64,000 nt of DNA from Erythrobasidium yunnanense. Taxonomy: Eukaryota; Basidiomycota; Cystobasidiomycetes; Erythrobasidiales; Erythrobasidiaceae. The stretch is from contig BCJC01000001.1 of NCBI GenBank assembly GCA_001600175.1, forward strand, positions 2,837,652 to 2,901,651, in the 5' to 3' direction. The notes under the pieces were generated by a model, which was not told where the DNA came from, searched no databases, and saw only the letters and a list, made by a program, of their open reading frames with translations. Made by a program: the position numbers and the translations under genes. Of this stretch, positions 11,599-23,762 are shown one piece after another (within the stretch, counting starts at the first letter, position 1; the number at the start of each line of letters is the position of its first letter).

Positions 11599-13836
11599 AT
11601 GCGAACGAGCCAGCTGCGCCTCATCAGCAAAGGACTCCGCCAACACCCGTCATCAATCAGTGCCGCAGCAGCAGTCAATATGGCTCCAGCTCGTCGTTCG
11701 CTGCATTCCTCGTCTGCAAAGAAATCTGCAAATGTCACGTATCAGCATCAAGATGTCCTACCATGCCTCCCTATCCCTTCCATATCTAGCACCGCGACAA
11801 AGTTCCTCGACTCTGCCATACCCTTTGTCTCAGACCCAGCACCTGGCGCGCCGGTCGCAAGTGATGCCAATCCAACAGAAGACTACAAACGCTTGAAAGC
11901 GGTAGTGAAGGAGTTCGAGAGCAGCGAGTTTGTGCAAGAGTTGCAGAAACGGCTAGAAGAACATGCGAAAGGCAAGGATAACTGGATCATAGACTGGTTC
12001 AACGAAGCCAACTACTTTGGTAGAACTATTCATATGCTGCGAGTGAAAGGCGGGAAGAGCTGAGACCATCATGTCAGGTTACCGTGATGCGATTATTCCT
12101 TGGGTCAACTACTACTACATTCACAAGGTGAGCAGATACAATGTTATGTTCAAACTGGTCTGACAATGATGATTCAGGACGATCGCACGCGGAGGAACGG
12201 TCCAGCTCGCGCTGCTGGGCTCGTCCGAGCTCTACTATATTTCCGCCGGATGCTCAACAAGTAGGCGGTCCACCTTGCTCTGTTAAAGTCAGGTCCTAAT
12301 GCGAGGATGTTTCAGCGAGGTGCTAGAACCTGAAATGATCAAGACTACCCCGCTAGACATGTCAACCTACGAATACCTCTTCAACTCCAGTCGCATACCT
12401 AAGAAGCCTTCTGATGGAGCTCAGAAATACGACCCCTCCGCAAATAACCATATTGCCGTCATCCGCAAAGGCAAATTCTACGAGTTCGATGCGATAGACA
12501 GTAACGGAGAGTTTCTTAGCGAGAAAGATCTGGAAAGGTATGCTTGACACCCCTTGACATGGATGTAGGAACGACACTAATAGGACTCCAATCTTTCAGA
12601 CAATTCCAGCGGATACAGCTGCTCGGTACCGAACAAGAAGCATACCCAGTCGGCGTGCTGACCGGTGAAAACCGTGATGTATGGACAGACGCAAGAGAGA
12701 CGATCCTGAAAGCTTCTTCCGACAATGCAAAAGTACTCGAGAGGATACAATCCGCCATCATCATCGTTGCGCTGGATGATTCTCGGCCAATCACGCGAGA
12801 AGAGATCTCTCGCAGTGTGTGGTGCAGTAATGGCGAAAACCGCTTCTTCGACAAACACCAGCTTATCGTTTTTGATAATGGTCGATCTGGCTTCAATGGC
12901 GAGCATTCATGCATGGACGGTACACCTACTTCGAGACTTAACGACTGGATGCTCAAGTCTCTCTACGCAAAGAAGATTGACTTGGGAAGCGCCACCGCCA
13001 AGTCCGACGATCATCTGCCTGCACCCAAGGCCATCACGTTCAAGCTGGATGATGCCAGTAAAAAGGCTATAGACCAAGCTAAGAAGCACTACGATGAGGG
13101 ACTGTCCAAGCACAAGATCACAGTGCTGCAGTATAACGGCTACGGGAAGGACGTGTGAGTGGCATCTGAGACTTTTTCGTCGATAATAGCTAAGTCGGTC
13201 TTTAACAGAATTAAGAAATGCAAGACATCGCCGGACAGCTGGGCTCAATTGGTCATGCAATATGCATACTACAAGCTTTCAGACTGCACAGTCCTACCGG
13301 GGACATACGAGTCTGCGCAAACACGCAAATTCAGACGAGGCAGAACAGAAGTCATCCGGTCCGCAACGGCAGAAGGCCTTGCATGGGTGAAGAGCATGCA
13401 GGATAACGATGCAACGGATGTCCAGCGCCTTGACCTGTTCAGGAAAGCTGCGGCTGCGCATATCAAATATGCAGGATGGGCAGCGAACGGAGAAGGCGTA
13501 GACAGACACTTCTTCGGCTTGAAGAAGATGATCAAGTCTGGCGAGGAGGCGCCGAAACTCTTCTCGGATCCTGCTTTCAGCGCATCATCCAATTGGACGT
13601 ACTCGACATCGCAGCTGTCTTCTGAATTCTTCGATGGCTGGGGTTACGGACAAGTCACTGGAGATGGCTTCGGGCTGGCCTACTCAGTCAATAACACAAA
13701 TCTTAGATTCACAATCACCACCACCAACGGAAAGGGAGAAGCCTTGAAGCAATACTTGGCCGAAGCGGCCGAGGAAGTACGAGAGGTAGTGGAGAAGGGC
13801 ATGGCCGCAAGTGAAGCACCCAAAGCTAAACTGTAG
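11599..13836 (+). CDS. carnitine O-acetyltransferase
   Basis: Transfers acetyl groups between CoA and carnitine for export from peroxisomes and entry to mitochondria. About 650 residues in six exons. The ATG at 11599 gives a presequence (MRTSQLRLISKGLRQHPSS...ARRSLHSSSAKK) with a second Met at 11680. Then come VLPCLPIPSI, WFNEANYFGYRDAIIPWVNY across an intron, the TTPLDMSTYEYLFNSSR segment, FDNGRSGFNGEHSCMDGTP with the catalytic His, and the C-terminal SSNWTYSTSQL and FDGWGYGQVTGDGFG. The last three residues, AKL, form a peroxisomal PTS1 signal. The pattern of presequence plus internal Met plus PTS1 matches yeast Cat2. Tail-to-tail with the LRR gene, 66 bp apart. Confidence 0.94.
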
Positions 13837-13902
13837 ATAGATATATATACCATTGGTACTATAGATACTTCCATCAGGTCAACCGTCATCACGGACCTTC
13901 CG

Positions 13903-15295
13903 CTACGATGCAGGCGGGTATTCGTGGCGCCGCCTTGCCCATTTGATGCCTTCGCCAGCATCCAGTCTCCTTTGCTCTTCCTGACACACTAGACAAACGC
14001 ATCCCTCCAGCGTAAGATGTTTAACAATGCAGAGACTGCAGAATCTCCAGTTCATGTCTCCTATCCAGTGGTCATTGACCCTGGTTGGGCGAGTGGTTCC
14101 TTCGAGAACTTCCTTGATAGGAGGTTCACAAAGGTGTACGCGCTCGACCAGACTGGCGGGCAGATATCTGCTCATGCCGGGAAGGCAGCGAGTAAAGCAC
14201 GATACGCAATCATAGCTTTGCTTCGCTAGTTCGGCCAGGTGAGAGGGTAGATGTCTGTATTGCTCCGGGTCAAGCGTTTGCAAGGCTAGTCCAACTAAGT
14301 TGGAGACTGGCTCGTCTCGCGATCGGCTACCGGATTTAGAGGCTTCACGGAGGAGCTCTTGTGCATTTGATCTCTGAGTTGACTGTCCATGCACAGCTAC
14401 CAGTGATCTGAAGCGCACTATGTCCGGCGGTAACAGCTTCACTTCGGTTCCGCCTATATCTAGTCCTATCAGATCTGGGAGGCTATCTGGTAAGCCGTGC
14501 GGAAGTGTAGTGATAAGATTGTCTGAGAGACTCAGCCATATTACAGTCGGGAGAGGACAAGCACTCCGTGCATAGGTCGAGTATTTTCGGAGAAGCTCAG
14601 GAAGCCTCACCAAGTCGACTGGCACGGTACGGAGATCGAGGTCGTTAAGACAGAGTCTTGCACCTGCTCCTGACAGCATACTGCATTCCAAGCAGTTGAT
14701 GATTGCAGCTACAGCTGCAAACGTCGCGCTACCCTGTATTGCTGTGACCACTTCCAACAGATAGGGATGTTCGACACTGACTTTCTTCAACCTCTGCTGG
14801 AGAGCTCGCAAAGCCCTTGCTTCACCTGTAGGTAGGGATCGCCTAACCCGCAAAGCTTGCTGCATGTCGTTTGACGCGTCATTTACCAGACGAGCTGGGC
14901 TCGAGAAGTCAGAATATGGGTCGAGATTCAGACTCTGAGAATTTACCAATGATAGGTAACCTCAATCCAAGGCTTCTTCCGCCATTGGAGACATATTGAG
15001 CCAGGGCTGTCTCGACATGTTTGATGGCTTCCAACAGATCCGACCACTGCCGCAGAAGCAGAGCGCGCCTGCCGTCCAGCAGGGCCTGTCCAATCCTCTC
15101 TGAAGCCCTTGCACTCAGGCCGCCAGCGATGCGCTTCACCGATAGAGGTCGAGGTCTAGCGGATGCGTAAAGGTCGGCGATGCTCCTGGAGTTCGAGGAG
15201 ATGGTCGACTCGTCAAGAAGCTCTTCCTCGCCATCACTGCTACTTGTGTCGCTGTCGCTGCTGTCTGACTGATGACGAAGCAGCGAATTGGGCAT
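13903..15295 (-). CDS. leucine-rich repeat protein with C-terminal CxxC motifs
   Basis: Two exons. The ATG at 15295 opens an acidic Ser/Asp head (MPNSLLRHQSDSSDSDTSSS). The intron (donor GTAAAT, acceptor GCCCAG, 52 nt, around 14950-14900) joins LRLPII to ARLVNDASND in frame. The middle contains leucine-rich repeats: LCLNDLDLRTVPVDLVRLPE, WLSLSDNLITTLPHGLPDSL and LIGLDIGGTEVKLLPPDI. The C-terminus is cysteine-rich, with SYDCVSCFTRC and WRFCSLC...GCVCLVCQEE, which could bind zinc. I know no named family with this combination; repeats of this kind usually bind protein partners. Function unknown. Confidence 0.7.
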
Positions 15296-15495
15296 CCAGG
15301 CGCATCGTCATGAAGCCAAGAAGCGACGCTCAGCAAACGCACATTGCATTTTCAATCATCAGAGAAATAGCAGTGATGTTGATATTCGAATGGAAGGAAG
15401 GTATAGTTGCGAACGATACTATGGAACAACGAGAATCAGGACATACTAGTCTTACAAAGCGATGCTAACGATGAATGAAGCTGGTACAAACACCT
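15296..15495. other. intergenic, 200 bp
   Basis: Holds the LRR-gene promoter and the STIMATE-gene 3' UTR, both on the minus strand. Nothing else is visible. Confidence 0.5.
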
Positions 15496-16980
15496 CTATA
15501 CAGATGGAACTATGCCTGCCTGCTTTGCTGATGATATATAATTGCTACTTCGATCATTTGCATCGATGCCAAACTTTTCGTTACTAATGCTATGTTGGTT
15601 CGGTATCCGCGGAGTCACATTCTTCATTTCTGATGCGTCTTCTTTATTGATGCTGTCTTCAGCTTCATCCAGCCAGTCCCAGCCTTGTTCATCCTCCTTC
15701 TCGTCTTCTGGCTCAAGACTCCGCGAGGGGACAGCTGAAGGAAAGACTGATTGTTGTGCTTGCTCCACACTATTCGAGGTAGGTAGAATCTGCGGGGGAG
15801 GAACAATCGATACGGATGAGGATATCGATGGCGGCAGCATGCCAGCTTTCGATGCTTCCTGCTTCCCGCTGCCGAGTCGTGTCGTCGAGGCTCTTGTACT
15901 GGACGTCTGTCTGTACGTCGGCAGGATCTCTCCTCCTTTCGCTGCACCAGCTGTACGTGCGTGATCGCCCGCTAAAAGCGATTCGCCTTCTTCTGCAGCT
16001 ACATCGTCCGCACGACCCAAGAAGGCCTGGTTCTCATCGTCATCGCCATTATGGTCCCGATTACGACTATTTGAGGTATCCTCCTGTTTACTGCCATCAT
16101 TCGCGAAAGCTGACGAGGGCGGCTTATGGTGTGGCGATTTGAGTATTGTATCGATGATGAGGAACTGTACATCCACATCGAGAGAAGGTCAGCAAAGAGC
16201 TCACCGAGAAGACGCGCATCTGCATCTAACCTGAAACGCGTTCATGATCAAGGGAAAGATCATTAGAACGAAGACCACCTTGACATTCTCTCCCATCCAT
16301 GATAACACCCAATCACCGACTGTGAATATTTGCGGAATCCAGAAGAAGCCGAGGATGGTGAGTTTCATGGTTGTGAGGGAGGCCAGATAGATCAAGGTCT
16401 GCTTGCCCCACCATGAAAACTGGAAGTGACTTTGCTGCTGCTCCGATTGCGAAGGTATTGCATCCTCCTCGTCTTCCTCTGCTTCCAGATCACTATTATG
16501 CCGCCTTGGCTTCTCGACATTATTATCGTAATACTGGCCCGATCTGAACCCGGATAAATGCAGCCTCGTAATGAGGATGAACGATATGATCTTGAGAGTT
16601 GCGAATATGACGAGCACACCCAGCGTGCAGTCTACGAGGATGGACAAGAAGTAGGCTGTACAAGCGTCTCTTCTTTCATGGTGGGACACCAGGGTGGATA
16701 TGAGGACGTTGCTTGCATGTAGATATGCCTGTCCGATGATCTGCTTCCCCACGTCTGCAGTCCAGACGGGCCATGTCCGCTTTGGGTGCTCCTTTAACCT
16801 TTTGAGCAAGAGTGTAGAGAGGACCATTGCAGCCATTAGACCTTGTACTATCAACCCTGTAGACCCCAGTAAGGCGCAGGACTGCCTGTCCATCCCTTCA
16901 TCTAATGCGACGGGCATGCTCAGTGTCGAATTGCCGCTGGTGATCCCTCCCAGACCGAGAGAAGAAGTGAGAGCGTCCAT
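15496..16980 (-). CDS. STIMATE-family membrane protein (TMEM110/YPL162c-like)
   Basis: ATG at 16980. Four or five hydrophobic spans are visible: LIVQGLMAAMVLSTLLL, TAYFLSILVDCTLGVLVIFA, LIYLASLTTMKLTILGFFWI and VKVVFVLMIFPLIMNAFQ. Between the first two lies the family-like KQIIGQAYLHASNVLISTLV. An intron of about 65 nt near 16230-16166 joins NAFQ to FLIIDTILKS. The remaining ~220 residues are a hydrophilic Ser/Asp/Glu-rich tail. Animal STIMATE regulates ER-plasma membrane contact and store-operated calcium entry; the yeast homologue is vacuolar. Role here is inferred from the family only. Divergent from SEC18 over 185 bp. Confidence 0.75.
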
Positions 16981-17165
16981 GGCTGGGATGGACTGGCTCA
17001 GTGGGCAAGGAAGCTGCTACCACGTAAGAGCTGGCACTCTGTAGAGCTGCTCTGTCTGTGTAAGAAGAAGCAAAATGATGATTAGATGAGAAATAGATTG
17101 AGAGCCAAGCCTGGGACTCGAAGTCGACTTAGCCGTTGTTCCATCATCGTCACACTTACAACACT
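16981..17165. promoter_or_regulatory. divergent promoter, STIMATE / SEC18
   Basis: 185 bp separate the two start codons, so both promoters lie here. No specific element is claimed. Confidence 0.45.
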
Positions 17166-20100
17166 ATGTCCTGGTTCAGAGGAGGAGGAGATGCACCCAC
17201 TAGCAGTCCAAGCAACAACTACGGACAGCAACAGCCATCAGCCCCGGCACTTCCAGCGAGAAGGCAGCATGGAAGCGGGCCTGGCGTAGGGGGAGCAGCG
17301 CCAGCATACAGCGCGAACTCGGGATACTCAACGCAACAGCATCAGTCACAAGGCTATGGCCATCCAGCGCAGCAGTATCCTGCGACACCGGCAAGACGGG
17401 GCGGCGGTAACTCCAAGTTCGAAGTGGTCCCGCTGCCTCAAGACGGGCTCGCACTGATGAATGTACATGACACGCTGGTTCTCCATGATGCTGTACTCCT
17501 TACTAATGCATTCTGACCGTAGCGCCTGGTGGTATCGCCGGCTGACTTCGATGCATCCCGAACCCCGTACCTGCGAGTATCTACATCAAGAGGCCAGCAC
17601 TTCCCTTTCGCAATACATACAGATCCAGGTGTGCAGCCTGGGCAAGTCGCAATGGGAAAAGACCAGAGAGCATGGTGCTTTGTCCGCAAAGAGGGAGACT
17701 TTGTGGACGTGGAGCCTATTGATCCAGACAGAGAGACAGGAGGAAAGAGCTATCTAGCTACAGCGACGTTGGAGGTGAGCATTGCCCACCCTTCAAGCTT
17801 GTGAAGGTCAATGTTAACTGACCACACGTGCCAGGTCGGATTCTATACCGACAAGAACGGGACAGACGCGCCTTTCGATTCTGAGGCTCTGGAGTCTGAT
17901 CTGCGGAAGGTGGGTAGCCTGGACATGCCGTGATGGGCGGGAAACCGTCTGAAAGGTTATCTTTCCAGCGCTTCGATGGGAATCTCCTAGCGATGAACCA
18001 GCCTCTGGTACATAGCTTCCAGAACCTCACTCTACGTCTCGTCGTTCGCTCTCTCTCCAATGTCGACCTCTCACAAGGCGGCGCTCCAGCCTCAAGCGGA
18101 GGCTCATCCTCTTCCTCCTCTTTCGGCCTGATCATGTCACGCACCGAACTAACATTCGTCAAAACAGAAGGCTCTCGCATCAACTTGAAAGCATCAAGCA
18201 AGAGAGCAGCTGCGAATGCAGTAGTGAAGCCGGACTTCAATTTCTCAGATATGGGTATTGGAGGTCTGGATGACGAGTTCCAGACGATGTTCAGAAGAGC
18301 GTTCGCGAGTAGAATCTTCCCGCCTGGCTTGGTTGAGAAGCTCGGTATTCAGCACGTCAAGGGCAAGCCGGTCTCGTACCTTTTGAATTGAATAGTGCTA
18401 AGACAGCTTAACCATAGGTATTCTCCTTTATGGACCGCCTGGAACGGGTAAAACACTCATGGCGAGACAGATTGGAAAGATGCTCAATGCAAGAGAGCCG
18501 AAAATCGTGAATGGTCCTGAGGTTCTGAACAAATTCGTCGGTCAATCAGAAGAGAATATCAGAAAGCTGTTTGCAGATGCGGAGAAGGAGGTGTGTAGCT
18601 GCTTCTATCCTCGTAGCGGGTGGATGAGTAGCTGATGAGAGGGAGTTTGCAGTACAAAGCGAAGGGCGACGAGTCGGGACTGCATATTATCATCTTCGAT
18701 GAATTGGATGCTATCTGCAAGCAAAGAGGATCCTCGGGCTCAAGTACTGGGGTTGGTGACTCAATCGTCAATCAGCTGCTCTCGAAGGTGCGTACCATCA
18801 CCCTCCAAGTAACAAAACGATGAATGACTGAAGCAGCATTACACAGATGGATGGAGTCGACCAACTCAACAACATCCTCATCATCGGTATGACGAATCGA
18901 ATGGACATGATAGACGAAGCTCTTCTACGAGCCGGTCGTCTCGAAGTGCACATGGAGATTTCCCTGCCAAACGAATTCGGTCGACTTCAGATCCTAAACA
19001 TCCATACGTCGAAGATGAGGAACAACGGAATCATGGATAACGATGTATCGTTGGAAGAATTGGCGGCGCAGACTAAGAATTTCAGTGGTGCGGAGATCGG
19101 TGGATTGGTCAAGAGCGCTACTAGTTTTGCATTCAATAGACATGTCAAGGTACGTATCGCGGACCATATGAATTCTCCACCATTTAACGAGAAATTCGAC
19201 ATAGGTCGGAACGACAGCTGGTATTTCGGACGATGTCGAGAAGCTCAAAGTCAACCGGAAAGACTTCATGCACGCTATGGAAGAAGTCAAGCCTCTTTTC
19301 GGTGTAGCAGAGGAAGAGCTCGCTCAAGTGGTACAAAACGGTATTATTGATTACGATATCCAGGTTGAGGCGAGTCGTGCCATGCTTGGCAAGCTGTGCG
19401 TGAGCTGATAAATTCAATAACAGAGCATTCTTCGAGATGGAGAGCTGGTCGTCAAACAAGTTCGCGAATCACCGAGGTCTCACCTGGTCTCGACGCTTAT
19501 GTGGGGTGAGTTGCCCCGTTCCTTGCTTTGGTACTTGTAGGATAGCCTATTGACATACGATATCACGACAGGCCCCGCTGGAAGTGGAAAGACAGCACTC
19601 GCAGCTACTATCGCTCAACGCTCCGAATTCCCCTTCATCAAGCTTATCAGTGCAGAAAACATGGTCGGCTATACTGATGCTTCCAAGATTCAATACATGA
19701 GCAAGATTTTTACGGACGCTCACAAATCACCTATGAGTGTCATCGTCGTCGACAGTGTCGAAACTATCATCGACTACATCCCTGTCGGGCCGCGCTTCTC
19801 GGCGCCTGTGCTTGTCGCTCTCAAGGTTCTGATGAGGAAGCTACCGCCGAAGGTACCTATTATTGGGCTTGCAATGTCCGAATGTGTGCTGATCAGGCTG
19901 TAATGTTGTAGAACCGGCGTCTGCTGGTTCTTGCGACCACAACCAATCGAAACATGATAGAAGAGATGGATCTTCTCAATAGTTTCGACTCAGAAATCGC
20001 CATAAATACGCTCAACACGCTTGAAAGCATAATGGCGGTAGTAGAAGCAGTCGATCTGTACAAGCCAAACCAGCCCGGATACAACCAAATCCAGAGTCTA

Positions 20101-20322
20101 CTCGCGAGACGGTCACAAGAAGGAAACCTAAGATTGGTAATTGGAATAAAGAGGTTGTTGAGCTTGATCGAGATGGCTAGGCAGGATCTCGATGATCCGG
20201 GTGAGTCGGCTCAGAACGCTTTGTGTATATTGTCGCTGACTATGCATCTCCTTGCAGCTGGCAAACTGGTCAAGTCCCTAGAATCTGTTATGCGAAGTCA
20301 ACAAACATCAAGATACATGTAG
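17166..20322 (+). CDS. SEC18: vesicular-fusion ATPase Sec18/NSF
   Basis: The AAA+ ATPase that, with alpha-SNAP, disassembles SNARE complexes after membrane fusion. ATG 17166 opens a Gly/Gln-rich head ([14 protein letters not shown]...). The N-domain includes [19 protein letters not shown]1 has Walker [12 protein letters not shown], Walker [16 protein letters not shown] and the sensor region [19 protein letters not shown]2 has Walker [13 protein letters not shown] and the degenerate [20 protein letters not shown] typical of the NSF D2. The C-terminus ends SQQTSRYM at 20322. About ten introns are required. One, 18363-18417, is GC-AG (donor GCAAGC) and lies just before the D1 Walker A. The intron borders are consistent with conserved protein segments throughout. 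Confidence 0.93.
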
Positions 20323-20607
20323 CTTGTAAGTGGGCTCTGCTCAGCGAGCTCGAATCGGCGAAGAGTAGCTGACTCAGCTTGGCATGTAGAGTACGAACCT
20401 CCGATAGATGCCCTTCATTGTCGACTTTCACTGCTCGAACTCGCCCTTCGCGTTCCTGAACCCCTATCCTTCACGATTTTGCCACACCGTCACTGATGCT
20501 GCCCAAAAATCGTGACCACATCTGTCTCTAACAATTTGATTGTCTTCGTGGCCTTTCTTCTGACCTTCTCTCAAATACCTTTTAGGTCTTATACAACTTC
20601 GAAAGCC

Positions 20608-22696
20608 ATGCCATCCCAGCCGTCAATCCTGATAGCGCTGCTGCGAAACGACCTACGCGTAGTCGACCATCCGATATTTCATCTCGCTCATACCGGATCT
20701 TTGGCTTCGAGAGTTACCCATATCCTACCAGTCTACGTATTTGACGAACGTCAGATCGAACTAGGAGCAATCAAAGGTTACGAAAAGGCATCAAAGAAGG
20801 AGGCCAAGACGCGTGTCGGGAAATTTTGGAAATGCAATGTTCACCGCACGAGGTGCGTATTCCTATTACACTGGACATATAGCATAAGAGTCTGACCGAT
20901 GATGCCGATCCAGATTCCTCCACGAATCGCTCGTCGACCTTCAGCAAACCCTCACAAAACTAGGCAGTACCCTTTCCATATTCTTTGGACAGCCAGAGCT
21001 AGCTATTCCAGCACTTGTCAAAGCATTTCAAGATAAAGGCGTCCGTGTGGAGGGAGTCTGGATATCGAGGGAGAACATGGCCGAAGAGATACAAACGCAG
21101 GACAAGCTAGCTGCGGCTTTGGAGAAGATCAATTCCGCACTTCATATTGTAGAGAACAGGAAGACTCTTATACACCCTGAAGATCTCCCCTTCGACCCAA
21201 GCGGAAAGCACATGCCGGATGTCTATACTGCTTTCAGACAAAAGGTGGAAGGACTTGGTGACAAGATGGTGCGAGAACCGTGGTCTATACCTGAGAAGTT
21301 CAAGCCACCTCCGGAGGAAAAGATCAAGATTGCTGCCGGTCCGGGCGCTATGCAGCTAGATGAAGCGACATCGCTGGACGATGTTCTTCCGCAACTGCTT
21401 GCACCTTTGCAAGCCGAGGAAGCAGATTCAAGCAGAGACAAGAGTCATATCCCATATTATGGCGGTCTCACAGCCGCCAACAAGCGTCTCCACGGTTACA
21501 CGAATGGCAAGAATGCTCCGCTGGCTACATATAAAGAAACGCGAAACGGTCTCTTGGGTACAGACTTCTCGACCAAGTTCTCGCCTTGGCTGGCGAATGG
21601 AACATTGAGTCCGAAAGTCATATACCAACGAATAGAAGAGTGGGAGGCCGAGTTTGGCGCAAGCAAGAACAGCTACTGGGTCAAGTGAGCTGCACGTATA
21701 ATCTAGGCTCGGAGACCTAGCTCATATTTGCCTGAACAGATTTGAGCTGTTATGGCGAGACTTCTTCACGTTCCTGATAGAGAAGTATGGCAACGCCTTC
21801 TTCCATCTTACTGGCCTGGGTTTACCGCAGCAGGAGCCTCCTAGCAGAGCAGATATGGAGGCGGGTAAATGTCAGCCAAAGGTGAAGGATGGTAGACAGA
21901 CGTTAGATGGCTATTGGCTGGCCAATGACTGGGAGAAAGGCAGCGAGAGCGATGTTCAGAAGTGGTGCTACGGCAAGACGGGTATTCGTAAGCATCTTTC
22001 GCCCGTGTGATCTGATATGTAAGCTGACAACTTTCGACCACAGCTTTCATCGATGCCAACATGAGAGAGCTCAAGGAGACCGGCTACATGAGCAACAGAG
22101 GCCGCCAAAACGTAGCGAGCTTCTTCACAAAAGATATGGGCAATCAAGACTGGCGTTTGGGTGCAGAGGTGGGCTACTACCTCCAGTTTGTATCTTCCTA
22201 TCTGATCTTAAGTGCGTGCACAGTGGTTCGAGTCGTATTTGCTGGACTACGATGTCACCTCGAATTGGGGGTGAGTAATCAACGCGGGGCGGCCATACCA
22301 TAGCTAATGTATAAGTATTTTAGGAACTGGCAATACCAAAGCTCGGTCGGTGTGGACCCTCGCAATGCCCGACAATTCAACATCATCAAGCAGGGCAAGG
22401 ACTACGACCCGAATGGAGAGTACATCGCATATTGGATACCCAAGCTGGCAGAAGTATACAGCAAGCATGGAGTCAACCCAAGTCTGCTCGGTCATCCCTG
22501 GACAGTCAACCAGATCAGCAATGATTTGAGGAGCACAGAGGAGCTCAGCGTGTATGCGGTGCCAAAATACGAGCAGAAGAGCTGGAACAGCCATTACAAG
22601 CGTACAGACAAAAGTAAGCCTAGCAAGCCGGGCCCGAGAAAGGGTAACAGAGGGCATAAGGGAGGCAAGAGTCAGCCGCCGCAGAACCAATCCTAA
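20608..22696 (+). CDS. cryptochrome DASH
   Basis: A blue-light flavoprotein of the photolyase superfamily that repairs CPDs in single-stranded DNA and can act as a photoreceptor. ATG 20608 is the only in-frame ATG before [20 protein letters not shown], the N-terminal antenna domain. Then [14 protein letters not shown] and, in the FAD-binding half, [93 protein letters not shown] and the DASH-typical [19 protein letters not shown]. Six introns, the first near 20852-20912. The tail is basic, Gly/Lys/Gln-rich ([15 protein letters not shown]), as in other DASH proteins that bind nucleic acid. About 620 residues. No organelle presequence is seen at this start. Confidence 0.93.
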
Positions 22697-22838
22697 TGTT
22701 CATTCACATAGCATAGAACAGCATGATTCCTATATGACCACTCGCGTCTTCGAACAAATCCTATGCTCACCATTCGCTATATAGGTCGCTTTCAGCCGAA
22801 CAAGCTTTATACGCAAAGCAAAGAGTACTGATCAGGCA

Positions 22839-23369
22839 TCACGCAAGCCTCTGTATACCTGCGGGGCACGTAGCTCCGCAGTAGGCCCAGTATGTGTGAA
22901 CCTGCCCGCAGCAGCCCTTCTTCTGTTTATTCAACCACCTCAGTTGAGCCCCCGTCAAATTTCAGTGCATGATCACCGCTCACTCCGTATGTGTTACATT
23001 TGGACTTCTCTCCGGCGGCCATGGTCCAAGTTCCTGTCTCTTGTCCAGGGGCTATATGGCACATGTATATCCACGCCTGTTTAGCGCCGCACGTCCACGC
23101 AAGGCACCATTGACTGATCATCGAAAAGCATCAGCGCTAGTACATCTTCATTGCTGTGGTCGCACGGCAAGGCAGAGATACCTTCTATCCATGCATGCAG
23201 TCTTCTGCTCTATGTGGTCAGGATTCGCGATAATGGATTCTCGCGTGCATGGAGCGGAGTTTGCTGATAGCGAATCTACTGTGTCCGGCGTCACAATAGC
23301 TGTAACGCTGCCAGCAAGACCCAAGACGGCAAGGCCGAAGGTAAGGAAGGAAGAGCGAGGGAGACGCAT
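22839..23369 (-). CDS. small secreted ten-cysteine protein, copy A
   Basis: Three exons. ATG 23369 opens a clear signal peptide (MRLPRSSFLTFGLAVLGLAG SVTA). The mature protein is about 110 residues with ten cysteines in the spacing C-x17-C-x7-C-x4-C-x9-C-x20-C-x7-CC-x9-C-x3-C. Intron 1 (after MDRR) and intron 2 (after CNTYG) sit where copies B and C have theirs. Shared motifs are DRRS, PGQExGxW and CGATC. Exon 3 reads KKGCCGQVHTYWAYCGATCP and ends QRLA. Ten cysteines suggest five disulphides, so an extracellular role is likely; I recognise no known family. Convergent with cryptochrome DASH. Confidence 0.8.
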
Positions 23370-23762
23370 GTTACCTAGGTGAGGTGAAAAACGAGGAACG
23401 GGAGTTGGAGAGAAGAAATCGCCAATGCACGCGTGAAGGAAAGCCAGAGTGGTCCACTGTGGGTCTTTAATAGGGGGCAGATATGTTGCTTTGGCCTCCC
23501 AATCTCCGACATTCTTTGCAGAAGTTTGGGCTTTAAAAGGACGGTTCTTACCGCGCCGACTTTGTTTGGCCCTTGCAGTTGTGGAAGTATCGCGATTCAG
23601 GTCAGCCTCTCACAGTCAGCATTGGCAGAAGTAGTGGATTGGTCCAGTATTTGGCAGAGGTAGTAGATTGATTCATGCCCGCAACCGCTATGGTAAGAAG
23701 GCTTCAGACAGGAAGTCATTATGACAAAGATTGCAGACAACCAAGGCAATAGTAAGCGGAGG
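23370..23762. other. intergenic, 393 bp, between copies A and B
   Basis: Contains the promoter of copy A. No coding signal beyond the array members is seen. Confidence 0.5.

Noticed and set aside
19565-19780. Degenerate second ATPase site of Sec18 (VVDSVET) as a possible mutation
   Set aside because: A modified Walker B in D2 is normal for NSF/Sec18, where D2 serves mainly in hexamer formation.
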